A DNA stretch of 62,599 nucleotides, taken from assembly GCF_003858535.1 (NCBI RefSeq), contig NZ_RQTJ01000017.1:1-62599 (forward strand), given 5' to 3'. Position 1 is the first letter of the stretch. The number at the start of each line of letters is the position of its first letter. Source of the DNA: Paenimyroides viscosum. Its GTDB lineage: Bacteria; Bacteroidota; Bacteroidia; Flavobacteriales; Flavobacteriaceae. Shown in pieces: positions 8,117-15,573 of this stretch. Below the pieces are notes generated by a model, which did no database searches, was not told the origin of the DNA, and saw only the letters and a program-made list of their open reading frames with translations. A program made the position numbers and the translations under genes.

Positions 8117-8139
8117 TTGTTGTTTATCGGTAAGTTTGT
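8088..8139 (-). repeat. Second copy of the PAP2 gene 3' end (left edge of island 1)
   Basis: Read on the minus strand this encodes ...NKLTDKQQQNAFQ and a TAA stop, then a hairpin. The intact PAP2 gene ends YKLTDKQQQNAFE plus TAG and a matching hairpin (13765-13818). Two of the three codon changes are synonymous (ACC/ACA, GAT/GAC). It is a remnant of a PAP2 allele placed on the far side of the cargo genes. Confidence 0.8.
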
Positions 8140-8146
8140 TTTGATC

Positions 8147-8281
8147 AACAACTACTTAACTCTTACTCGTTTGACTTTTCACCACAAATTGCAATGATTT
8201 ACTCGGATTTTGCTATTAAATTATACAGCAATACAATTTACAAAATAGAAGATACTACTTCTTAACCAACTTTTTAACTGC
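8147..8281. repeat. 135-bp perfect direct repeat, copy A
   Basis: Identical to 11513-11647 (offset 3366). It contains the dispersed CGGATT motif, the intergenic tail and the last codons of the T9SS gene (LVKK plus stop). At the same offset similarity continues into the sorting domain, with an identical block of about 105 bases from 8401. Confidence 0.9.
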
Positions 8282-9313
8282 TGTACCTGCGTTGGTTTGT
8301 ATGTGCAGCATATAGGTGCCACTTGCTAAATTTTCTACATTTAATTGTATTTTGGTTTCACCATTAAAATTTTGTGTGTTCAATTTTTTGCCTGTAATAT
8401 CGTAAATAACAACTTTGTTAACCAACATATTTTCACTGTTTGTTATGTTTACAACGTTTGTTGCCGGGTTTGGGAACATATTAAATTTTGCAGACAATTG
8501 TTCGTTAATACCTAAATTAATAACCTCTGGCGGCACCGCGCCTAATGCCGTTATTTTAATGTTATCGTAACGGTTGCGGGTATATATTTGCGGGTTATTT
8601 ATACCACTTACAACACCTGCATCTAATAAAATAGAATTAATAGGAAAATCTTGAATTAAATTGATAGAAGTTTCGTTCTTTAAAAAATCTGTTACAAAAA
8701 CTTTATTTAAATAAGGAATTTCAAAATATACTTTTCTGTTTGTATAATCTAAATAAAAAACAAATTTAATCCACGTATTAAAAGGTATATACTCGCCGAT
8801 TGCTGTATTATTACTTACAAAAGGGTGAGCGCTGAATTTACCGACTGTTTTTTCTAATGCAACCACCGCTAAATTTGTTGCTGTAGGATAAGTTAATACG
8901 TTACCATCATTACCTGCTATAACAATTCTACTTGTGTTTCCAGCTGTGTTGGTAGCATGTTTTGAACCGGTGTAATAGTCAATTTCAAACATCAAAACAT
9001 CATTACCTGTATTGCGGTTATTTATTAACGGGCTTAGGTTTGTTTTAAAAGCAAGAAGAGATTCAGCACTTGTTAACCCTGTGCTTATGTCTAGCACCTT
9101 GCCCCTACCGGTTTCGTTTACAATGGTAAAAAAACTGTTAGACTGTGTATTTTGAGAATAGGTAAACCAACCCCATTGTCCAGGCATAGTACCTGTGGTA
9201 TTGGTACCTAAATTACCAACACTGTGATTGTCGAAATTTTCGGTGTACAATACCTGACTGTTGGTGTAGCTTACAGACAATAGTAAAAGTATAATAAATA
9301 AATTCTTTTTCAT
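8255..9313 (-). CDS. T9SS cargo protein of island 1, module 1
   Basis: 352 residues. Signal peptide (MKKNLFIILLLLSVSYTNSQ) and then a jelly-roll-like region starting LYTENFDNHSVGNL, with W/F-rich strands (DVLMFEIDYYTGS, WIKFVFYLDYTNRKVYFEIP), reminiscent of concanavalin-like carbohydrate-binding folds. The last 75 residues are a type A sorting domain (FNMFPNPATNVVNITN ... ASGTYMLHIQT ... VKKLVKK) that directs export by the T9SS and surface attachment. It follows the module 1 lipoprotein gene (original spacing 57 bases) on the same strand. Ligand unknown. Confidence 0.85.
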   Translation of the reverse strand: MKKNLFIILLLLSVSYTNSQVLYTENFDNHSVGNLGTNTTGTMPGQWGWFTYSQNTQSNSFFTIVNETGRGKVLDISTGLTSAESLLAFKTNLSPLINNRNTGNDVLMFEIDYYTGSKHATNTAGNTSRIVIAGNDGNVLTYPTATNLAVVALEKTVGKFSAHPFVSNNTAIGEYIPFNTWIKFVFYLDYTNRKVYFEIPYLNKVFVTDFLKNETSINLIQDFPINSILLDAGVVSGINNPQIYTRNRYDNIKITALGAVPPEVINLGINEQLSAKFNMFPNPATNVVNITNSENMLVNKVVIYDITGKKLNTQNFNGETKIQLNVENLASGTYMLHIQTNAGTAVKKLVKK

Positions 9314-9371
9314 AATTTCATAATAAGTAATTAAAAGTACAGGCTGCTTGCGCAGCCTTGTTTATTAAAAT

Positions 9372-9448
9372 CTATCTACCTGTAACGGTTAAATGAAGGG
9401 CAGAATTTATCCAACCTGTTTGGCCCGAAGCAAAAAAGCCTAATTTTA
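9372..9448 (-). pseudogene. Severed 3' end of the module 1 lipoprotein gene
   Basis: Removing the IS element and one 8-bp target copy joins KLKL (before the IS) to GFFASGQTGWINSALHLTVT then GR and TAG at 9372-9374. The reading frame runs across the junction without a stop, showing that the IS inserted into an intact gene. Confidence 0.85.
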
Positions 9449-10422
9449 ACCCGTAGTGCATTATAAAAAAGTTGCTCAAAACACTAATAATTAGTATATT
9501 GTATTGACTAACAATCAGATACAATTATGAGCAACTTAGAAGCAAGTTACAAATTAATTTTAATCGAATTACGTAAAATAGCAGAATTTGAAAATATGTA
9601 TTTCAAGCCAATAAAGCCAAAGCTATCTGATATAGAATTGATTAGCTTAATGATTTTGGCGGAATTCAAATCGATTGATTCTGAACATCAACTTTTTAGA
9701 GACATAAAAGGTTTTGAAATTGCATCCAGAATTGAGCGAAGCGTTTATAACAGAAGAAAAAGAAAACTATTTCCATTTATGGAAGAAATCAGAATGAAAA
9801 TGGTTGAAAAATTTAATGAGTTTGAAACCTTTTTTGTAGTAGATAGTATGCCGTTGGAGGTTTGTAAAATTTCACGCTCATCACGTAGTAAAATTTGTAA
9901 AGAAACAGATTACGCTATTCCAAATAAAGGATTTTGTGCCTCTCAAAACTTACATTTTTACGGGTATAAATTACACGCTGTTTGTTCAATTAATGGTGTT
10001 TTCAGAGCTTTGATTTATCTCCTGCTTCGGTTCATGATATTCATTATTTACAAGATATTAAAATGCAACTATCCGACTGTGTGATACTTGCCGATAAGGG
10101 CTATCTTTCTAGCACTATACAGCTAGACTTATTTAAGGAGGTAAATATACAATTGGAAACGCCAAAAAGAAAAAATCAGAAAGACTATAAACCACAGTTT
10201 TATCCCTTTAAAAAATACAGGAAAAGGATTGAGACTTTATTCTCTCAACTATGTGACCAGTTTATGATAAGAAGGAATTATGCCAAAACTTTTCAGGGAT
10301 ATAAAACAAGAATTTTGACTAAAATTACAACACTTACCGCTATTCAATATTTGAATAGATTTGTGTTTAATAGAAACATCAACAAATTAAAAATTAATCT
10401 CGTTGGATAATGCACTACGGGT
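9449..10422 (+). mobile_element. IS982-family insertion sequence, 974 bp
   Basis: Ends are ACCCGTAGTGCATTAT and its exact inverse ATAATGCACTACGGGT. IS982 elements begin with ACCC. The 8-bp target TAATTTTA is present intact on both sides (9441-9448 and 10423-10430), so insertion is recent. The encoded transposase is frameshifted, so this copy is probably not autonomous. Confidence 0.93.
9527..10410 (+). pseudogene. IS982-family transposase, frameshifted
   Basis: The N-terminal part (from 9527) and C-terminal part (ending 10410) lie in different frames. Frame 2 carries the catalytic block FFVVDSMPLEVCK and SSRSKICKE; frame 1 carries SFDLSPASVHD, ILADKGYLS and the C-terminal RRNYAKTFQGYKTRI. 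The two join if one base is restored near 10000-10004 (GVF-QSFDL). The DDE acidic residues are therefore split between the frames. A loss of one base is the simplest reading; programmed frameshifting is less likely because there is no obvious slippery heptamer. Confidence 0.9.
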
Positions 10423-11424
10423 TAATTTTAATTTATAGGTACTGTCAATATCCACCTCATGAGGTACACCAGTTCCAACATCAAAAACCACTTCTCGTGA
10501 ATTGCAAAGATTGCCATCGAAAGGTGCCGCAATATCCCATTGTGTATCTTGTGGCACTCCTGGGGTATCATCATGAAAGTAATATAGTGGTGCCGTAGCA
10601 GCAATGCCAGGTATGGCACCTGATAATAGATTACCCCCTAAATCTTTTACGCGTTTCCAACCATGATCTCTCAAATCTGGTGGACCTGAAGGTAACGTTT
10701 TTATTTCAGGATGCATTAAGGTACTTAACACCAATGCACCTGTAGTACTATCGTAAACTTCTACTTCGTAGAAAAAAACTTTACCATAGTTATATAACAA
10801 ATCTTGTTCTTGAGGAGTTATATTAGCTAAAAAAAAGAAACCTTGACCAGATCCTTGAGCTGGGTTTTGAGTGTTAGCTAGATGCAGCAATTTATCTTCT
10901 ATACGGAGCCCGCTATTAGCAGGTACAGTAAACATATTTGCAACTCTAACCAAATTTCCTACTTCTTGGTTATTAGCATACAAAGTAGGGAAATTTGTAG
11001 TTAAAGAAATAGAATTAGGAGAATGTGGATTTGTATCATCAAAAACTCCATCGTTAACTCCATCAAAATACGCCAGCCCTACATACGAATATACTCTAAT
11101 ATCATAAATAGAATGGTCATCTACATTACCGTTTGTTATATAATACCAAGGCTGTAAAATACCAAAACCAGGAACGGGACTAGGATGATTTCTATACCAT
11201 ATATCCCATGGCGAAATATAATTATCACCCCACCAACCTATACCAGTTGAACTATACCAAGCACTTTGCCCACTATTGTTGTTATTAAAACTGTTGGTTT
11301 GGTACTGTGAACCGGCCTCTTCTTGTGGTTGCATTTCTACATCTTCAAAAACGCTGTCTGTTGCACATGCTGTAAGGGTTAAGGCAACTACCCCCCCCCA
11401 CAAAATTTTGGTAAATTTTGTCAT
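10387..11424 (-). CDS. Surface lipoprotein of island 1, module 1 (cut by IS982)
   Basis: 345 residues as it stands, the last 10 or so encoded by the IS; the true end is at 9372. The lipobox is LTLTAC and the signal peptide contains a run of nine G (11391-11399) encoding Trp-Gly-Gly-Val, in frame here. The body has WDIWYRNHPSP, YSYVGLAYFDGVNDGVFDD and GKVFFYEVEVYD, all shared with the lipoproteins at 12629-13668 and 51146-52118. No known domain recognised. It is co-transcribed with the T9SS cargo gene downstream, and the two probably act together at the cell surface. It is the only one of the three whose G-run is in frame. Confidence 0.8.
   Translation of the reverse strand: MTKFTKILWGGVVALTLTACATDSVFEDVEMQPQEEAGSQYQTNSFNNNNSGQSAWYSSTGIGWWGDNYISPWDIWYRNHPSPVPGFGILQPWYYITNGNVDDHSIYDIRVYSYVGLAYFDGVNDGVFDDTNPHSPNSISLTTNFPTLYANNQEVGNLVRVANMFTVPANSGLRIEDKLLHLANTQNPAQGSGQGFFFLANITPQEQDLLYNYGKVFFYEVEVYDSTTGALVLSTLMHPEIKTLPSGPPDLRDHGWKRVKDLGGNLLSGAIPGIAATAPLYYFHDDTPGVPQDTQWDIAAPFDGNLCNSREVVFDVGTGVPHEVDIDSTYKLKLTRSALSNEINF
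11391..11399 (-). repeat. G9 tract in signal peptide (in frame)
   Basis: Nine consecutive G on the coding strand within the signal-peptide codons of the module 1 lipoprotein. With nine the frame is open from ATG to the lipobox. Confidence 0.85.
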
Positions 11425-11452
11425 AATAATTATTTTTTTAATTGATTGTATT

Positions 11453-11486
11453 GTAAATATAACAAAATTTTTAACACCCTGTTAAA
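11453..11486 (-). promoter_or_regulatory. Module 1 promoter with palindrome
   Basis: The palindrome TTTAACA-N3-TGTTAAA lies at 11470-11486 and a TATATTTAC -7 box at 11453-11461. The same arrangement and spacing occur upstream of module 2 (13697-13730) and, with one half-site degraded, module 3 (52146-52179). It could be an operator or the -33 region. Confidence 0.55.
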
Positions 11487-11512
11487 TAAAATAAAAAATT
11501 AAATTTTACATA

Positions 11513-11647
11513 AACAACTACTTAACTCTTACTCGTTTGACTTTTCACCACAAATTGCAATGATTTACTCGGATTTTGCTATTAAATTATACAGCAATAC
11601 AATTTACAAAATAGAAGATACTACTTCTTAACCAACTTTTTAACTGC
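11513..11647. repeat. 135-bp perfect direct repeat, copy B
   Basis: Identical to 8147-8281. It covers the 3' end of the module 2 T9SS gene and the downstream spacer. Confidence 0.9.
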
Positions 11648-12619
11648 AATACCCTCTGTTGTTTGCAAGTACAACATATAGGTACCGCTTGCCAGGTTTT
11701 CTACATTTAGTTGTATCCCACCTTCGTTGTTAAAACTTTGGGTACTTAACTGCTTACCGCTAATATCGTAAATAACAACTTTGTTAACCAACATATTTTC
11801 ACTGTTTGTTATGTTTACAACGTTTGTTGCCGGGTTTGGGAACATATTAAATTTTGCAGACAATTGTTCATTGGTGCTTAATATATAAGGCGGTAATGTT
11901 TTTAAACCTGACACTTTAATGTTGTCTATTTTTATAATAGATGTTGCTCCTAAACTCCCTGCATCAAAATCTAAAGCAAAAGGTATGGTATTATGATAAA
12001 AAGGTGCTGTTGCTTGTAGGTTTAATGTAGGTATGTAAAAATATACATTATTGTTGTTGTAATCTACAAACATTTCTGCCTTTATCCACATATTGTGCGG
12101 AAAGGGTGTGGTGTTGTAATTTTTTAAAATAAGTGTTTTACTGCTGGTATTATCTAAGTAATTACCCAATATGCGTTTTAAGTTTGTTAGTGATTGAAAG
12201 CCAATATTAACTATAGTAAAATTATTTAATATACTTCCAGAAACACCAAAGGTACCCACCCCATAAAACTCATATTCAAATTTAAAGATGTTGTTTCCCG
12301 GGGTACGGTTGTTCCACAATGTGGTTAAAAAACCGTCTTCTTGCCTGAAAGTGTAGCTATCTGTTTGTGTAGTTGAACTGGATGTTATTGTTAGCACGTT
12401 GCCTTTACCTGCCTCTGCAGTAATCATTCCTGTGGCTGAACTAGTAGGGCTCCTTGATACCAACCACCCCCCAAGTCCAGGGGTGGTATCATCATAGTTG
12501 GTATTTAAATGACCCGTGGGGTAACTATTAAAATCTTCGGCAAAAAAAGTTTGGGCCTGTGTTGCAAAACAAATAAAAAACACATACAAGATGATGATAT
12601 GTTGGGCTATTTTTTTCAT
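11621..12619 (-). CDS. T9SS cargo protein of island 1, module 2
   Basis: 332 residues. Signal peptide, then FFAEDFNSYPTGHLNTNYDD, a GGWLVSRSP loop, FKFEYEFYGVG and WIKAEMFVDYNNNNVYFYIP, the same jelly-roll-like plan as the other island cargo proteins. It is closest to the protein at 49056-50066: long blocks such as EDGFLTTLWNNRTPGNNIFKFEYEFYG are shared. The sorting domain (FNMFPNPATNVVNITN) is nearly identical at DNA level to that at 8255-9313. It follows its lipoprotein by 9 bases. Confidence 0.85.
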   Translation of the reverse strand: MKKIAQHIIILYVFFICFATQAQTFFAEDFNSYPTGHLNTNYDDTTPGLGGWLVSRSPTSSATGMITAEAGKGNVLTITSSSTTQTDSYTFRQEDGFLTTLWNNRTPGNNIFKFEYEFYGVGTFGVSGSILNNFTIVNIGFQSLTNLKRILGNYLDNTSSKTLILKNYNTTPFPHNMWIKAEMFVDYNNNNVYFYIPTLNLQATAPFYHNTIPFALDFDAGSLGATSIIKIDNIKVSGLKTLPPYILSTNEQLSAKFNMFPNPATNVVNITNSENMLVNKVVIYDISGKQLSTQSFNNEGGIQLNVENLASGTYMLYLQTTEGIAVKKLVKK

Positions 12620-12628
12620 TGTTTTATG

Positions 12629-13668
12629 TTAATTTAATTCTAGTTTTACTGTTGAAGCGGTACCACCCATAGCGGTACCACCAATACCAGAACTAGGACC
12701 ACCCCCATAGCTATACCCTCCTCTAAAAGTTTCAATACTTACTCTATAACTCACCCCATTTAAAGGGTTCGCAAATACAGTTTCAGACGGGTACGTACCA
12801 TCTTCTAAAACAAGTTCGTAAGAACGAAAACCATTATCATTACATCTAATATTTTTATATAATTTTGCAGAACCTACACCCGGTAAATTTGATGCCGGAA
12901 TGGTAGTATCTGCCCAATAGGTTGTATCGCCTGTATCGCAATATGCCGTAATGTAACCATCGGCAATTACCAAAGACGTTCCAGGATCTTTAGCTACCCA
13001 ATAATAAAAGAATACTTTACCGTATTTAGATAAAAAATCTTGTTCCATAGCAGTAGATGTTTGGTAAGGTGCAGGCGGTGACGAAATATCAAAATAAATA
13101 AAATTTGGATTGTATGCACTATTTATATTCGCACCAATAACAGGGCAATGATCTGTAGAAAACACCCTAAGTACCGTATTATCCCAAATTGGTGCAGCAA
13201 AACCGGATAACGTTATGGGCTTTGCCGGAACAAAATTACCAATTTCATTAAATGTTGGAGTTGGATACATATTGGGGAATTGTGTAGGTAAACCGATAAA
13301 TGGTCCTTCTCCTATATTTGTACTTTCATCGAAAAATGTACTATCAAACACATCATTATCAGAATAAGCCAAGCCAATATAAGGTGTTACCTCAAATACA
13401 AGACGTGTTGCCGGCGTACTTGGGTAAGCCGTTGTGTTTTCATAATGGTACCACATTTCTCTATACTCGCGGTTGTATATGTCCCAAAAAGATTTGTAGC
13501 CATTTGGGTTTGCAACAGTTCCAGTGTAACTATTGGTAGTCATTCCACCATTAGCATCAGCTGTTTGTGAACTGTTGTCTGGTTGATCTGCGTTGTCAAA
13601 AATGCTGTCTGTTGTACATGCTGTAAGGGTTACTACCCCCCCCCCAGTAAAAAAAGTAATTTTTTCAT
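12629..13668 (-). CDS. Surface lipoprotein of island 1, module 2 (out of frame at G10)
   Basis: The intact part starts at 13543 (MTTNSYTG...) and gives 304 residues. Upstream, an ATG at 13668 begins a signal peptide MKKLLFLLGG, but a run of ten G (13636-13645) puts the frame onto a TAG. With eleven G (or eight) it would read ...GGVVTLTACTTDSIFDN and join the intact body. Conserved blocks: FWDIYNREYREMWYHYENTT, VTPYIGLAYSD, GKVFFYYWVAKDP, YELVLEDGTYPS. The protein would be a lipid-anchored surface protein only when the tract is in frame. Sequencing error in the homopolymer is the alternative. Confidence 0.75.
13636..13645 (-). repeat. G10 tract in signal peptide (out of frame)
   Basis: Ten G on the coding strand. 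Frame is restored with 8 or 11. In an AT-rich genome such a run inside a signal peptide is unlikely by chance, and the same site is a G-run in the two homologues. Confidence 0.85.
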
Positions 13669-13696
13669 AATGTTCTAATTTTTAATTAAGTGTATT

Positions 13697-13730
13697 GTAA
13701 ATATAATCAAAATTTTAACAAAATGTTAAA
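13697..13730 (-). promoter_or_regulatory. Module 2 promoter with palindrome
   Basis: TTTAACA-AAA-TGTTAAA at 13714-13730 and a TATATTTAC -7 box at 13697-13705. The layout equals module 1. Confidence 0.55.
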
Positions 13731-13766
13731 TAAAATACAAAAAAGAACACACTTTTTATATAAAAC

Positions 13767-13796
13767 AAAAACGCTTTCTATTCGAAAGCGTTTTGT
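13767..13796. terminator. Terminator overlapping the PAP2 gene end
   Basis: AAAACGCTTTC and GAAAGCGTTTT form an 11-pair stem around the PAP2 stop codon. Its near copy ends the Dph6-type gene at 8088-8116. Confidence 0.75.
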
Positions 13797-14368
13797 TGTT
13801 GTTTGTCTGTAAGTTTGTATTTATTGTTGAAATATTTAAAGATGTAATAAAATAAAAACCCTGAAGCAATACCGAAAATGTATCCGCATAAAATATCTAA
13901 CGGATAATGCAATGCCAGATAAATGCGTGTATAAGCAAATATCAACGGGAAAAAGAAAATAAGCCAGGCGTATTTGTAATATCTTTTCATAATTAAAAAG
14001 ATGATTAATATAGAACCGCTGGAATTTGATGCATGCCCCGAAAAGAAACTCGGACTATTTGCTTTTCTTAAAATACGCAAAAAAGGTTCAATTAACGGAT
14101 CGTTCACCGGACGTAATCTAGCTACACTGTATTTTACTAAATTGGTTGTTTGATCGGTAAAAACAAAGAAAACCGTTAGTACCAATACTAAAAGTCCGAA
14201 CTGTTTTAGCGAAATCTTTTTTAACAGTAAAAAAATAAGAATTATAAAAAACGGCCACCAGTTAATTTGGTGGGTAATGTACATAAAAATAGGATCCAAA
14301 AAATTGGTTCCTAAATTATTTAAGTAGATCAAAAGTTGCTGATCTTTTTCAATAAGATTTTCTAACAT
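13778..14368 (-). CDS. PAP2-family membrane phosphatase
   Basis: 196 residues with five to six hydrophobic segments. The three PAP2 signatures are intact: K79-SVARLRP (R86-P87), S110-GH112 and R148-...H154-...D158. Such enzymes remove phosphate from phosphatidic acid, undecaprenyl or lipid A phosphates at the membrane; the substrate cannot be told from sequence. The start overlaps the stop of the Tat gene by one base, so they are an operon. Its 3' end is duplicated at 8088-8139, on the other side of island 1. Confidence 0.92.
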   Translation of the reverse strand: MLENLIEKDQQLLIYLNNLGTNFLDPIFMYITHQINWWPFFIILIFLLLKKISLKQFGLLVLVLTVFFVFTDQTTNLVKYSVARLRPVNDPLIEPFLRILRKANSPSFFSGHASNSSGSILIIFLIMKRYYKYAWLIFFFPLIFAYTRIYLALHYPLDILCGYIFGIASGFLFYYIFKYFNNKYKLTDKQQQNAFE

Positions 14369-14760
14369 TAGTTTTGGCGTTTAATTGGGCCGGTCATTGT
14401 TTCAATATCTTCTTTCGCCTTGTCAATTTCTTGTTGTACATCGTTTAATGGATTGTACTTATCCAAGTCTAAATTAACAGAACTTTTAATATCGTCTAAA
14501 CCAATGCGTTTTTTGATATCTTCTACGTTTACCGCTTCTTTTATATCTTTAATTACACCTGTTTCATCTACTGTTTTAGTAATTTCAGACTTTAAATCGT
14601 TCGATGCATTTTTAACTTGATTAATTACCCTTGCCAAGCCACGCGCCATTTCGGGAATTTTATCTGAACCAAAAAGCATTAAAATAACTGCTACAATTAG
14701 TACCATTTCGCCACCACCAATTCCTAAAAAAAGCGGACTTATATATAGATTTAAATACAT
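14368..14760 (-). CDS. tatA: Sec-independent (Tat) translocase TatA/TatE-family subunit
   Basis: 130 residues. One N-terminal membrane helix (GGEMVLIVAVILMLF) is followed by the family motif FGSDKIPEMARGLARVI and an amphipathic helix, then a long charged tail. It would form the Tat pore with TatC (not in the window). The tail is longer than in a minimal TatA, so a TatB-like role is possible. A TAACTTTG box lies 17 bases upstream of the ATG. Translation is coupled with the PAP2 gene. Confidence 0.88.
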   Translation of the reverse strand: MYLNLYISPLFLGIGGGEMVLIVAVILMLFGSDKIPEMARGLARVINQVKNASNDLKSEITKTVDETGVIKDIKEAVNVEDIKKRIGLDDIKSSVNLDLDKYNPLNDVQQEIDKAKEDIETMTGPIKRQN

Positions 14761-14776
14761 TTTAATTATTTTACTA

Positions 14777-14784
14777 CAAAGTTA
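14777..14784 (-). promoter_or_regulatory. -7 box of the tat-PAP2 operon
   Basis: TAACTTTG on the minus strand, an exact TAnnTTTG match, 17 bases before the tatA ATG. Confidence 0.55.
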
Positions 14785-14794
14785 CGTAAAACTA

Positions 14795-15523
14795 TTATTT
14801 TAAAACCTTTACAATTTCTAAAAATTCTGTAGCTTTTTCTGTGTACATAAGGTTAAGCTGCGTAATATCTACTGTTTGATACGATGTTATTATAATTGGA
14901 TCTTGTGCTAAAAAGTACCCAAATGCCATATAATACTGTTCTGGAATTTTTAATTTATCCAAGTAAAACTCAATCGGAAATTTGTTTAAAAGTTGGTTGA
15001 CAAACAAATATTCTTCGTCTAACTCCACCGCTTTTTTAAGCATTTTTGTTCTTCCAGAAATAGCATTTATAATAGCATCGACAGGAATAATTCCGCCGTT
15101 TGATGTTGTTGCTCTGTGCAGTCTGCGTTGTGCAGGTGTTAGTTTTCGCGCACCACCTAAGCCTAAACTTTCGGTTGTAACACGGCGATCAATTATAATT
15201 TCATCTAATAGATTTTCGGCGTATTCCATGGGCACAAAAACGATTGATTTGTTCATATCGGCGTACGATAATACTTTTTCACGACCTATTAAATGCACTG
15301 CCGAAAAAATAAGGGTGTCGTTCGGGTTTGCTTCTATAGAAAAATATCCGCCTTTCTCTGTAAGTGCAGAAGTATTTAAACTAGTGTTTTTTACATAGAT
15401 ACCTTCCAAATCGCGCGTTTTAGCAACAACTTTTCCTAATATGTTTTTTTTCTGCGCAAAACCGTTTAAAGTTCCAAGCAGCACAAAAAACAACAATAAT
15501 ATATAGGTAGTACTTTTATTCAT
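14795..15523 (-). CDS. CarboxypepD_reg-like exported protein 1
   Basis: 242 residues. Signal peptide (to about GFAQ), then a beta-sandwich: ILGKVVAKTRDLEGIYVKNT, ALTEKGGYFSIEANPNDTLIFSAVHLI. This is the regulatory-like domain found at the start of many Bacteroidota surface proteins. A conserved C-terminal region follows (LKKAVELDEEYLFVNQLLNKFPIEFYLDKLKIPEQYYMAFGYF). It is paralogous to the protein at 15574-16275. Function unknown; periplasmic or outer-membrane associated is inferred. Confidence 0.75.
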   Translation of the reverse strand: MNKSTTYILLLFFVLLGTLNGFAQKKNILGKVVAKTRDLEGIYVKNTSLNTSALTEKGGYFSIEANPNDTLIFSAVHLIGREKVLSYADMNKSIVFVPMEYAENLLDEIIIDRRVTTESLGLGGARKLTPAQRRLHRATTSNGGIIPVDAIINAISGRTKMLKKAVELDEEYLFVNQLLNKFPIEFYLDKLKIPEQYYMAFGYFLAQDPIIITSYQTVDITQLNLMYTEKATEFLEIVKVLK

Positions 15524-15573
15524 TTTACAAAACTATTCATTCTTTTATCAGCACAAAATGTATTATCACTTAT

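Noticed and set aside
9314..9371. Spacer between the severed lipoprotein end and the T9SS gene as an IS end
   Set aside because: The true IS ends are fixed by the inverted ends and the target duplication at 9441-10430; this spacer contains only a small GGCTGC/GCAGCC hairpin.
13543..13543. Start of the module 2 lipoprotein at the internal ATG (MTTNSYTG)
   Set aside because: It would lack the signal peptide and lipobox that are clearly encoded just upstream in the other frame and present in module 1.
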